A model generated the notes under the pieces. The model saw only the letters and a program-made list of their open reading frames with translations. It made no database searches and had not been told where the DNA came from. 64,000 nucleotides of DNA from Megalobrama amblycephala (lineage: Eukaryota; Chordata; Actinopteri; Cypriniformes; Xenocyprididae), in the NCBI RefSeq assembly GCF_018812025.1, contig NC_063057.1, positions 14,099,524 through 14,163,523 of the forward strand, read 5' to 3'. Positions 1 to 13,300 of the stretch are shown here, piece after piece. Positions within the stretch are counted from its first letter, which is position 1, and every line of letters begins with the position of its first letter. Both the position numbers and the translations under genes were made by a program.

Positions 1-260
1 CCCCACTTATCCAGGGCGTTTCCAAACTTTTGGAGGGCAGTGTATTTTAAACTGTAATATTTATTCCTGTAATTCAAAGCTCAGCATCATTACTCCAGTC
101 TTCAGTGTCACATGATCCTTAAGAAATCATTCTAATAGGCTGATTTGATGCTCAAGAAATGTTACTTTTATTATATTTCTTCATTATTATTGAAAACAGC
201 TGTGCTGCTCACAAATTTTGTATTTTTGTGGAAATCTTGATCTTGAAAAGAGAACATTTT
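1..260. repeat. Dispersed cyprinid repeat, copy 1 (intron)
   Basis: Shares the block 'cagcatcattactccagtcttcagtgtcacatgatcc' region (about 79-120), then 'aatcattctaat' and 'gctgatttg', with 10070-10340, and in reverse with 18970-19190. Three copies within one gene show it is an interspersed element of the type common in cyprinid genomes. No coding capacity. Confidence 0.7.
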
Positions 261-389
261 TTTCACACTCTTAGTGTCTTGTATAAATGTAATGTTAAAT
301 ATTTGTCAACCTGGCTTATATTATATATTAAAAGATTAAAAAAACATCAAACACTTTTTAGATTTTTCTGTCTTCTTTTTTATGCACAG

Positions 390-2953
390 GGTAATGTTGG
401 ATTATCAGGGAAACCAGGGCCAAAAGTAAGTTTGTTATACACTCTTGATTTTAATACCTGTGAAATTCTGTCAGACCACAAAAGTGCTTGTGAAACTTTG
501 GCAAAGAGAAGACGTAAAAGATTAAATGAAACAGATCAATCATATGAACACTTCATTTGGTTGTGTCCAGGGCAATGATGGGTCCAAAGGAGAGAAAGGG
601 GAGGTGGGTTTCCCAGGCAACCCTGGTTCTCCAGGACTAAGAGGTAAAGATGTAAGTAAATCAAGAGCCCAGAGTTACTGATATAAGAAGGATGTGAGTG
701 TGTATTTCTGAGCACGTGTGTATGTGCGCTTTGCATCATTGCATTAAGGATATTAGAGATTTTGAAGGGTTATTTTGTCATAAAATATCCATTGTTTGCT
801 TTTTAATTAATGCTTCATTCATTCATATTTAATTAAACTTTCTGCTTTCATGGATTTCAGGGTGTGCCAGGAGCGAAAGGGGAGGTGGGATCAAGGGTGA
901 GGCTCAGAGAGAAACCCACACCTTCACACACAATCTATCATGGAGACTTCCCACTGAATTCTATTGTTTTTATACTGAGCTAATGATATTTTTTGTCCCC
1001 TAAATGACACATTGGTCTTTTTTTAGACATTATGTTTATTAAGCCGATTGTGTCTTTACAGTGCTTCGTTATATGTTTTGTTATATTTAATTATATTTTT
1101 TTGTTTCAGGGAGAGTCTGGTTCACCAGGAGAGCCTGGAGAGAGAGGTGTCAAGGTATTGTCTCTCTTCTAAACCTCTTCAAAACATTTTTGTCATTCAG
1201 TCTTGATCAAATGTTTTCAAATCAGATATTCTGAATTGGCCTGTTCGTAATAATATCACAATCCCCATTAAAATCTTTATTTTTTCCTCTCTATTTCTTT
1301 TGTCGCTCAAAGCATTAAGTCTGTATCACTCACACTTCTCCTCCTCTCCAATGGCAGGGCCCTCTCGGTCTTCCAGGACGTCCCGGAGACCCTGGGGAAA
1401 AAGGCGAGCATGGGAAATTGGGGTTACCAGTGAGCAGCTTCCTTTATTTTACATTTATTTAGACAATCTTTGATCACATGCTCTTCTGAAGCACTTCCAG
1501 AATTAATTATGAAGCAAAATAACACAGAATAGTCAATACCGTTTGATAATGAATGTCCATGTTTTTCAGGGTCCAGAGGGACACAAAGGAGATAAAGGCG
1601 AGCCGGTATGTGCTGCTATTGGAAAGCATAAGAATAACTTTATTTTGTATCCTTTTTTTTAAGACGAATTCAATATTTCATTGGCCGGTCATGCTCTGTG
1701 CTTGCATAACAGAATCTCAGTTTTTCTTGTCATGCTGGGGCTCTCAGATGATAAATTAAAGAGAAAGATTCAATGTATTAACATTGTATTCTCTGCAGGG
1801 GCTGCCGGGACCACCGGGAGTTACTCAAGTGAGTTTTACTGTATTATAATCAAGCTATTTAACATAAATTAATGTTAATGTGATCATGTCATTTTCGGTT
1901 GGTTGCTTTAAAATATGTTTGTCACAGATGTCAAAAGCTGTCAAGACAGTATTGCTCTTTTTGTTTTGTCTTTAAAAGCACTGCTGGTCACTTTTTTCTC
2001 ATTTATTTGATTGAACATTTCATGGTTATCCTTGTTAATACGTATTGTCAGTGATTCTCATAATTCTTCTTTCCTAGTACACTACGTCAGACAACACCAT
2101 TCTCACCAAGGCCATTAAGGTAAAGTAAGACGTTTATATACAAGAATAATCTAGGAACCTTCAGTCAGTTGTGAGTGTGTATTTGGTGTATTTAAAGGGT
2201 GAACCTGGTGAGCCGGGACTCCCAGGACTCCAGGGGGAGACAGGACGTCCTGGACCACCTGTAAGTGAGGTTTCACATCCTAAACTTTACTAATAACAGG
2301 ATGATGTTGGTTACATTTTGCTTTTATTTTAGGGTCCTGAAGGTAAACAAGGACCTCCAGGGAATTCATTGGTGAGTCACTATATGTCTTTTAATTATTG
2401 GAGGATGAAAGACTTTAAAAACACATCATTTAATGTAGCTCAAATTTATTTTTCTTCTAGTTTGGATCTAGTACAGGAAGAGATGGCGTGGATGGACTAC
2501 CAGGAAGGCCTGGATCTAAGGTTCGACTACTTCCTGTTTAAATTTTTCTGCAATACATAATTCGTATGTACTGTTGCAATTATTTTCAGTAATAATTAAC
2601 TGTGTGGTTGTGTGTGCACAGGGTGAACCAGGACAGAAAGGGGACCCAGGACCCGTGAGTAGGCCTAATAACAATTATTTTCTGATCATTTATCATGTGA
2701 TTCATATTTTAAATTTCAGTGACATTAACCGAATTGCAGGGTGTGCGACAGGTGTACAGTATTAAAGTGCATCAAAATACACAATGTCTGCTAATGAGTC
2801 TGTAGAACCCTTTTAATGTGTCATTTTGCTGAATGAAAATGGAGAATTTAGCTAAAATAATCCAATCTGCCAAGAATATACGCTTTCCTAAAGGTTATCT
2901 TTTGTTCTTCAAGGACAGATTATTATTATAATTAGAGTTAATGCTGTACTTTT

Positions 2954-2999
<46 letters not shown>

Positions 3000-4313
3000 T
3001 TTAGTGGAAACCTGAATAGGGGATAGAATGTAAAGTGTGTACAGTATAAAAATCATAATGTTTATGGAAAGTCCTCAAAACATGTTTTTTTTTTTTTAAT
3101 TAAACAGAAAGGAGAGAAAGGAGATCTTGGGCGTGCTGGGATTACTGGTATGCCTGGTTTACCTGGAACACCTGTGAGTATACAGTAGTAACATTATATA
3201 CCATAATATATAAACCATAATATCGCTATAATAAAGCTAATTTCCTCTCTTTTCTTATGTTCTGTTCTTTTCTCCTGCAGGGTAAACCTGGTGTTGATGG
3301 GAAACGTGGAGTAGCTGGAAAAGATGTATGTTTAATATATTGTTATAAAATGCTTTTTTTTTTTTTTTTTTTTTTATCAAACTAAACCTTTTTTTCTTTT
3401 TCTTTTTTACAGGGAGAACAAGGTCCAAAGGGTGATGAAGGGACAAAGGTGGGAGAACAGACTAATGTGAACTACTATTCCATTATTATCCCATTAAACC
3501 CTATTTAAGCTGAAATGCATTTGGCTAACATAATATCTTATTTTAATGCATAGGGTGAAAAAGGTGAACCTGGTGCAAATGTAAGATAATCCAAAATAAT
3601 TAAATGGTATAATTAAATGGTTTGTTTATATGCATAATATATTATGTATTTTTGTCATTTTAACTGCTTTATAGGGAAATGATGGTCAAAAAGGAGAGCA
3701 AGGATCTCCAGGCTTGCCAGGTCCTCCCATTGTTCTCCAAGAGGTACAGTTTTTTAGTTTGAGCTTAGACAAAATTGTATTTGCAACCATTCCTGATCAT
3801 AAATTATATTTGTGTTTGTTTCCAGGGTATGTCGATTGAGGACATAAAAAAGGCATTTCCCATACCAATGGGACCCCCCGGTGCGACGGTGAGTGTGTCA
3901 CATTGATAGCCTTGTGAATACATCACATAAATCAGAACATGTGACTGCAGACCATTGAGACATTTGGATTTCATGTTTTTGAAAATCATGAGTTTGAGGT
4001 ATACTCAACTTTGTTTAGCTCTTACATGTGTTTCTGTGTGTATAGGGTCCTCCTGGGATGAAGGTAAAGTATAAATAGCCAAAAATCCTTGAAGAAATTA
4101 AAAGATTCTCAGGCGATATCTAATTGTTCTCCTTTTGTTGGCAGGGAGAGAAAGGAGAGATGGGTTTGAAAGGAGAGAAGGTACCAAACTTTCTACATCT
4201 CATTGATTACACAAGTTATCATCACATGTCTATGTTGCAGAAGGAATGATAGTGGGCACTGTATTATTTAACAGGGTGATGCTGGCCCACCTGGGAGAGC
4301 TACTGAAATGAAG
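390..4313 (+). other. N-terminal Gly-X-Y block of the collagen, 21 exons
   Basis: Coding exons, all phase 0 and multiples of 3: 390-425, 571-651, 861-896, 1110-1154, 1358-1429, 1570-1605, 1799-1828, 2078-2119, 2198-2260, 2333-2371, 2461-2520, 2622-2654, 3108-3173, 3281-3325, 3413-3448, 3554-3580, 3675-3743, 3826-3888, 4046-4063, 4145-4180, 4275-4313. They total 972 bp (324 codons). Most start with GGT or GGA and keep glycine every third residue. Three interruptions are visible: exon 2078-2119 is wholly non-collagenous ([14 protein letters not shown]), exon 3675-3743 ends PPIVLQE, and exon 3826-3888 opens [15 protein letters not shown]. Such breaks are usual in type VII and give the helix flexibility. 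The donor after 2520 (gttcga) is weak. Introns are short (about 60-400 bp) with no other gene. Confidence 0.85.
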
Positions 4314-7300
4314 GTCTTCATGGTTTCTCAATGCTTATACATAATTTACTTCATTACAAAACTGATCTTAGGTGGTGTAAACATATTGTTTTGTTCTATC
4401 TTCAGGACATTGAAGGCTTGTTTGATTCATATGGTATTAAAGTAAGTGTGCTAAATTTAAACAGCTTGCTTTTAACCCTGCAGGAATTTTGATGCCACAA
4501 TGTTTGATTTTCTTACATAAATGGACTTCAATAAACAAATTTTTAATAATATTTGGGAGGGTTCTTTTTAGGCATGTTGCCTGGAAGTAATGATATGGAA
4601 AGATATGAATAAAATGTTTTTATATATTTAAATATTTGTAGCCATATTTTTAGTGATATCAAAATACTAGAAAAAAACTGAATGACACTATGTATTTGTG
4701 CAATAGGCATTTTACTAACTAATAAAATTAGCCCCTAGATTAACATTCGCTTCAATTTTGATCAAATATTAAGCTTTAGTATTAAAATAATTTATTAGAT
4801 TTACTGTTTCATATTAATATTAAGCTTTAATATTTACTGAAAACATGCTTTATAAACAAAGTATAAATAATTGTAAAACATTATGAATATGATAACTGCA
4901 GTATTCTCAATGGAGGCAGCATTCATTACATCCATAACATATAAATAATTTAAATTACTTTTTTGTTTTGAAAATGAAGTTACTCACAACAATTGTGAAT
5001 CTTGCCAGAAAGGATTTGAAATTAACCACCAGGATGTGTTGTGAATTGTGAACAAGAGCTTTTTACTGGTTAATAAAAGTCATCCCTACTTTATTAGCAA
5101 TTTTATTGTCATCTTATATGCATTATGTATTTATATGAATTCTAACCATTTTGAATTATGCTACAGTAAAACAGTACCACATTTGCAATAAATAAAAACA
5201 CACTTCCCAGCTCTCGCTGCTGAAGGCCTTGATTGACAGGCTGCTTCAGGATGGTATGGAGGAGCTTCTTCATGAGATCAGCACCAGCAGAAGAGTGAAA
5301 GGAGACAGACAGGAGCCGGACTCCAACGTCATCACTGAATACACCGTGAGTAGCCTCCTAAACATACAGGTGCTGGTCATATAATTAGAATATCTTGAAA
5401 AAGTTCATTTTTTTTATTGTAAATTATTTTTAAAAATGAAACTTTCATATATTCTAGATCCCCTACATGTAAAGTAAAACATTTCAAAAGTTGTTTTTTT
5501 TTTTTAATTGTGATGATTAGAGCGTACAGCTCATTAAAGTCCAAAATCCAGTATCTCAAAATATTAGAATATTTCCTAAGATCAATCAAAAAATGGATTT
5601 TCAAAACAGAAAAGTTCAAGTTCTTTAAAATATGTTCATTTGTACACTTAATACTTGGTCGGCAGCACATATTACAGCAAATGACTTGCTCTTAGCACAA
5701 ATTACAGCATCAGTGAAGTGTGGCATGGAAGTGATCAGCCTGTGGCACTGCCGAGACACTATTGAGCCTTCAGATCATCTGTATATTGTTGGATCGACTG
5801 ATTCTCATCTTTCTCTTGAAAATATCCCATAGATTCAGGGGTCAGGCATGTTGGCTGGCCAATCAAGCACAGTAATATCATAGTCAGCAAACCACTTGGA
5901 AGTGGTTTTTGCACTGTGGGCAGGTGCTAAAGTCCTGCTGGAAAAGGAAATCAGCATCTCCATAAAGCTTGTCAGCAGATGGAAGCATAAAGTGCTCCAA
6001 AAGCTCCTGGAAGATGTCACGGCCCCCCAAATCATTACTAACTTCAGAAACTTCCCACTAGACTTCAAGCAGCTTGGATTCTGTGCCTCTCGAGTCTTCC
6101 TTCAGACTCTGGGACCATGATTTCAACATGAAACGCAAAATTTACTTTTATCTGAAAAGAGGACTTTCGACCACTGTTCACTGTCCAGTTCTTTTTCTCC
6201 TTAGCCCAGGTAAGATGCTTCTGACATTGTTTCTGTTTCAGAAGTGGCTTGGTAGTCCTTTTCCTGAAGATGTCTGAGTGTGGTGACTCTTGATGCGCTG
6301 ACTCCGGCTTCATTCTACTCATTGTGAAGCTCTCCCAAGTGTTTGAATCGGCTTTACTTGACAGTATTCTCAAGCTTGCGGTCATCCCTGTTGCTTGTGC
6401 ACCTTTGCCTACCCAATTTCTTCCTTCTAGTCAACTTTGCATTTAATATGCTTTCATACATCACTCTGTAAACAGCCACCACATTCAGCAATGACCTTCT
6501 GTGACTTACTCTCTTTGTGGAGGGTGTCAGTGATTGTCTCCTGGACTATTGCCAAGTCAGCAGTCTTCCCCATTAGTGTGGTTTCAAAGAACAAGAGATA
6601 CCCGGAATTTATACTGTAGGGATGGTCATTTAATGAAACTCAAATGTAAATATTCTAATATTTTGAGATACTGGATTTTGGACTTTCATTAGCTGTACGC
6701 TCTAATCAACAAATAAAAAAAAATAAAAAAAAACTTTTGAAATGTTTTACTTTACATGTAGGGAATCTGGTATAAATGGAAGTTTCATTTTTTAAAATAA
6801 TTTACAATTAAAAAATGAAATTTTTCACGATATTCTAATTATATGACCAGCACCTGTATAAAACATCTCAGGAAAATGAATTACTATGACAATAATACAA
6901 ACACTCCGACTTCTAGTCAGATTTGCCATGCATACCAACTATCAGCATGGCTATATTGAATAATGAGAGCTCTCTCTAATCCACAGAGCTCAGTAAAATA
7001 CAGTCACCCACAAGAGTCATTACCTGATATAGATTTGACTGAGGAAGAGTCTGATGTTGAAGAGGGGCAGATGCCTGAACCCAGTCCTGTAAGCAAACAT
7101 TCAGCACCATTATTCACAATCCACTGCTAACCTAACATCAACACTTTTTTTACCCCAGATATACTTGATTGATTTGCTCTGATATAATGTTGTTGTTTTT
7201 TCAAAGAGTCCCCCTCATGTGCTGATTGAGTTCAAGATTATTTAATAATTTATACATTTAATGAAAGCAATACTTTTGTGTTGTTGTTTTTAATGTGGCT

Positions 7301-10300
7301 TCAGTGTCTTGTCTCATCTTTTAAGGAGCCTGTGGCTAAAACAGAAGTGAGTCCTACGCTTTGGACCATCTCTACTACTCACAAAAAGACTGACCTGATT
7401 AAAACAAAGGAGAAGCTGGTAGATATTGAAGAAAAGAAACTTGTGGAGACCAACTTCAGTGATGTAACACCTTTGAAATTTCTCCAATCCAACGCTTCCT
7501 CTGAGAGGGTATGTTCACTAGTGATATTTAATGTTGTTTATTGTACTGAAGCTCATTAGAGTGTGTTGTTATTGTGGTTTATATAGACAAAATTCACTCC
7601 ATTTATTATAATGCAAAACATACACCTTAGCATTTAAGCAGTTATACATTTTAAATCAATTAAATTTAAATTTGCTGTATTTAGAATGTTAAAATGATTT
7701 GATTTTGATTTGGAATGTCTTTTTTTTACTGACTTTCTTCAACGGAATACCATTGAATGGCTACTTTTAAAATAAGTTTCAATTATTAAACATTGTTTTG
7801 ACAGTTGGGTTCTGGGAAGGTAGAGGTAAGTATGGAGACAGTTTTCCACAGCCATGAGGACACGGGGAAGAAAACATCTGGAGAGAAGAAGAAAGGCAGA
7901 GAGAGAGGGAAGGTAATATGATCTCGATGTGTTATAAATTTCATTATAAGTTTGATTCTCAGTTTTGTGCTGTACTTACTGTAAATTAACACAACATCAC
8001 TTAATATAAAGTCAAATTAGCCATAAAAATGCTTTGACTATTAACCCTGTAATGCCTGACACATAATTAGACAAAATCTAAAATAATAATAATAATAATA
8101 AATTAGACAAAATCTAAACAAAAAAAAGTTTTTTGTTGAGTATCATATTTGAGACATCAGGCTTTTGTGGCTCATATTGTATGATATTTGCTTATCAAAT
8201 ATGATATAGTAGGATTTATAGGGTTAAACAGACAAATATCTTTATACTGGTGAAAATTTAAATGTGTGTAGTAATAGTAAAAACCTAACCAGACATAACT
8301 AGAACTAAACATTACAAATAAATACAATAAAAAAGTCATGATTATTTAAAGTGTCTCTAAATATTTCTGATGATTGTTATTTAAAGCCATCTCATAAATT
8401 GTGATGCTTCTCAACTGCTAAACTCTCAACCAGGGCAAAGGAAATAAAGGACGTCAAAAACGGCAAAGGAAACGTTTGGTAAATGTTTCATCATCACACC
8501 TAAACTGACATTCACACATCATTCACATCCATGGGAGCTTGTGCTTAATGATGAACTTTATTTTTGTGATACTTAAATATTCTGATATACTAGAGATAAT
8601 ATAGACTTGTCTAAATATGCCTAAATATTTCATTAAAAAAGCATAAACCTTAAACGAATTTTAAACATACACTTAAATCGATCATTAAATGCACCTGTGG
8701 TTTGCCCATAATCATAATACACTAATAATCTAACAAATATGCTACAAATTTCACTAATCACAGTCATTACTATTTCATCTAAAATAATAATTCACCCAAA
8801 AATGAAAATTCTCACCCTCATGTCTTTACTAACCTTTATGGCTTTAATGGAATTTTAATTTTTGGGTGATTTATTACTGCTTAAATTCTTCATAAAGCAT
8901 GATTACCAGCATGATCTAGCCTCTAACATGTAAATGTGTTTTTAATCTATTCTCTCTCAGTTTTACATGTTTGTTTGTTCATTAGCATTTTAGCTGATCA
9001 TGTTCTGTCTTTATTCATCATTAGAAGGCAGAAATCATTTTAATGTTAAATTACAGGAAGATCAAGACAACATGGAAGAAGAGGTTGAAGAAGCATCATA
9101 TGACGATGAGGAATACAGTCTTGAATACGAGGTAAGTCTGTCACATGATCTTACAGTATGATGTGAAATCTAATATAAGGCATCTTGATGAAGGCAAATA
9201 AACTGATGTGATTCATAAACTCGAAAGATATCACACAGTACATCAGATTTTGTCTATAATGTGTCTCTTAGTATTTACACGTGCATAATTAGCTGAATGG
9301 GACCTGACATATCAGCCTACCCTAATAAGTTTACCTCATATCTCCCTTCACTCACACCCACACAGTCCAATCACACTGTTCATTTCACACTTTAAAGGAC
9401 TTTAATATATTACTCCCACTCCCCAGCCTAAATAAGAAACCGTAATCACAACATTTCTAATTAATGTTGAGTAATTATTCTCATAATCTCTCAACTTTGT
9501 TTATATCTTCAAACAAATGGTTTACCCACTGTAGGCAGTTTTCATGAACTTTTCACATTGATTTTTAAATGTTTTGTTTGTATCATGTCAGGACGAGCTG
9601 CCCACGAAAGAGCCTTTTCCCTCTCGAGAGGAGGAGGACGGAGGGGAGGAGGTGAGCGCTATCAAAACCTAACCAAATCACAATATACACACATAAATAC
9701 ACAACTGAAAGCACTATTGCAGACACAGTCACAATTTAGGTAAATTGATGTTACAGTGCAATCATTTTTCATCAATACTATACGGTTGTACTATATGCAT
9801 TGAGTTAAAGTTTTTTTTTTTTCTGCTGGAACCTGTTTTTTCCTCAGCTAAAATTCTCAGCAACAACAGCTTTATACACACAAGAAAATGAGGTAAGAGA
9901 CTCCACTTAATCTTTCTTTTTAATGCTATTAATAATTTAAAATGTTAATAGTTGCATAGGAGCAAGGCATTTTATGATGTACTGAAAATGTTAAAATGCG
10001 GGTGAGACAGAAACATCTTCACAGACTACACAGTCTCTAGACTAAATCAGAATGAAAGAATATACACTTCCTTTCAAAATATTTAAGTTTTAGTCTCTAA
10101 TGCTCACCAAGGCTGCATTTATTTGATGCAAATAAAATATAGAAAATTGTAATATTGTGAAATATTATTACAATTTAAAATAGCTGTTCTTTTTCAATAT
10201 ATTTTAAAATATAATTTATTCCTGTGATGACAAAGCTGAATTTTCAGCATCATTACTCCAGTCTTCAGTGTCACATGATCCTTCAGAAATCATTCTAATA

Positions 10301-13300
10301 TGCTGATTTGGTGCTCAAGAAACATTTGTTATTATCGATGTTAAAAACGTCTCGGGTTACAAATGTAACCTTGGTTCCCTGAGAAAGGAAACGAGACACT
10401 GCGAGCTAGGATGCTAATGGGGAACGCCTCAGCGTGACTGATGTCTGAAGCACATGTTAAAACATGGCAATCGTATTGGCTGGCATGGATGGAAAATATC
10501 CAAAGTCCATGTTTCCCCCAGCGAAAGATAGCTCGCAAACATCTCAGCGATAGGGGGCATCAACACGTATCCATGCTCACGTATCCCATGCTCAATATAG
10601 AGATCAGGAAGGAATGGAAGGCTCAAGGGAGCTGGAAGATGGACAAACGAGAGCGGAGCTTGTCATTGGAAAAAACTCAACAAGTATGTTTGATAGAAAA
10701 CTGTCCTCTCAATTTGTTTCAGGTGCCTCACACAACACCAGCGAGTCCCCTGCTTTCATCAAGAGTAACAGAGCAGGTACGTGTTCGACACTACGTTCAC
10801 TTCAGCAGCTTAAAGCATATGTTACACATTAACTTATTTTGTGTTTCACAGAAGCCACCTGAAACCACATTATTATCAGTGATGAATACAACACAAACTG
10901 GAGAGGAGGTAAAAGTTGATTTTGCTTTCTGGCTTCCTTCTGTTTTGCCTTTTTGCTCTGTTTTATTCCATAGCTCATGCACTGACATGCTGTAAGTCTT
11001 GCATGTGGCTTTTGTTTGAAGCATGAACTAACTAGAGCTTGGGGAATCTTTCCTTTAGCATGTTTGTTGGACACTTTAGCTTATTGCAACTGATGAATGA
11101 ATTTGAGTCATTTAATTAGCATGCATTTTATTTTTTGCATGACAAAATCAGTGAATTTCACCAGTGCAAACGATATTTTGCGTAAGTTCAAATGCATTTT
11201 AAACAGTCAACTTCAGTGTATAAGTATAAAGTGTGAGTTTCTAGAACATAAAAATTAATATATAATGAAAGTAACGTATAAAGTAACACACTGACATCCC
11301 AGCATGCACTGCACTTGAATTTTAGTCATGATTCCTCTGGTTTGTGTACTTGCAGAATGAAACATTAAACACGCTTCATAGCTTACAGATCAGCTACAGG
11401 TTTTCTTTAATATATTTATTTTCTTAACACAGGAGCTCCCCTAAACTCTGTAAGAGAGACATTCAAGTGTGTAGAAACTGTGAAGGGTAAAAGAGGGGGA
11501 GGATCTGACTGGCCGGCATTACTTTGGGAGAGCCTCCTTTCCCGTCGCACAATGATGATGTCATTCATCCACGCTGCCTCCACCACGACTAGCGTTCAGT
11601 ACGCTGCAGTGCCTTTGATAGATTGAGAAGAACCACCAGCACTCTCTGAGTATAAACATAAAGAACAGACCTTATAATGTGCTGTCTTTACTGAACATAT
11701 ACCAGCTAAATCATTCATATAATTCACATAAACATGACAACACAAAACACTGTTTTAAAGTTGTTTTAATAACTTGCTTAGAGTATCAAATCATTTGCCC
11801 TGACAGCTCATGCAACATCCATTTGTTCATCAGTTCCTTATTTATTGATAAGACTGAAAAAGGATTGTATTTTGTTTGTCTGCATATTTACTTTTTTTAT
11901 TTGCGGTAACAATGTGCTACCTGTTTTCACTGGTGAAATTCAAAGACATATTGCTTTTCTTACGTATTTAATCTGTTTGTGCATGTCTGTGAGTAAATGT
12001 GTTCTTCCTAAACCAGTCTTAACCCGTTTCTGAGTCTTTATTGTGTGTAATTTTTTTCACAATCATGAAAAACTGTTTGCTTCATAACATTTTTAAATAT
12101 GGACATCCACTATATTGGTACCATATCAGTTATTGGCCAATATTTTGCTTTTTTTTTTTTTTTTTTTGCTCATTTCCCCTCTTTTACACTATTAATTTAA
12201 TAACACTGTTAAAAGTAATCTCAAAATGCATATTAGTTTTTTTTTTTCATATACTCATAAAAAAAAGCTGTCAGTGGGGTGATACCCTTTTAGAAATTAC
12301 ACCTTTGTACCTTATTTACATATTAGCATATTAGTACCTTAAAGGTACATTTTTTCCTGAGAGTGTACAGTACATTATAATGTTATGGTGCCTAAATTCA
12401 CATTTAGCATGGTTGATTTAGTAAGTAAATATAGTAAAGTAGTGAAGTAAATGTACATGAATGAGAGAAAGTTGTTTATGAGACTGTTTGGGTATAAACA
12501 GGGGAACTTGTCCCACAATAGTGGACTGGAAGGGGCAAGATCTAAAGTGAAGAGGAGCGCCCCCTCGCCCGAGTACATGGTAAAACAACTTGTTCATAAC
12601 AGTCTGGCTAATGTTTTGTTAGGAGAATTTCATTTGTACATAGAATAAACATCTTAATAAAGCACAAATCAAGTGTGTCTTCTGCAGGCCTACATGCCTG
12701 GAACACCAGGAGGACAAAACCGTTACAGATACGGATATAAGGTGATGTGCTTCTGATTGGATCAGCTCATCTTGGAGAGCTGCAGATGTGATTGCATGAT
12801 GTAATGGAGGGAAGAAAGTAAAATTGTGTTATCTCATCTTCTTTTAGCGGTCCACCTCAGGTGCAGGAGGCAAAAAGAAGCTAAATGTGAGTGAGTTTAA
12901 TTTACCTAAACAAATGAGGAATTCATAGAACTTAAAATAATTACATTAATAAAGTGAGCTCAGAAATGCCATGCAAGGAGTTTTTCCTAATTTTGTAAGT
13001 AACTTTTAAGAAGATTCTTAATTGAATCAATAAAAAAAAAAGATCATTTAAGTGGAACAAACTCATCTTGGCATCACAAGACGACGTCTAAATAATGTAA
13101 CCACATTAATTATTATAGTCCCAGTTTTGAAGTGGAATGTGACTCAACCTAAAAGCCATTATTGGTTTATTTGAACAAATTTGAACTCCATGTGCATGTT
13201 AGACACACACAATTTTAAAATGTAATTATAAATTCATTAGCAAGTAAACCAAAAAATACAATAATCAACTTAATCTTTGATTATTTTTACTTGAAAAGGA

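Noticed and set aside
10441..10995. 184-codon plus-strand frame as an independent gene
   Set aside because: It spans a dispersed repeat and two hinge exons plus their introns; the exon parts are accounted for by the collagen gene.
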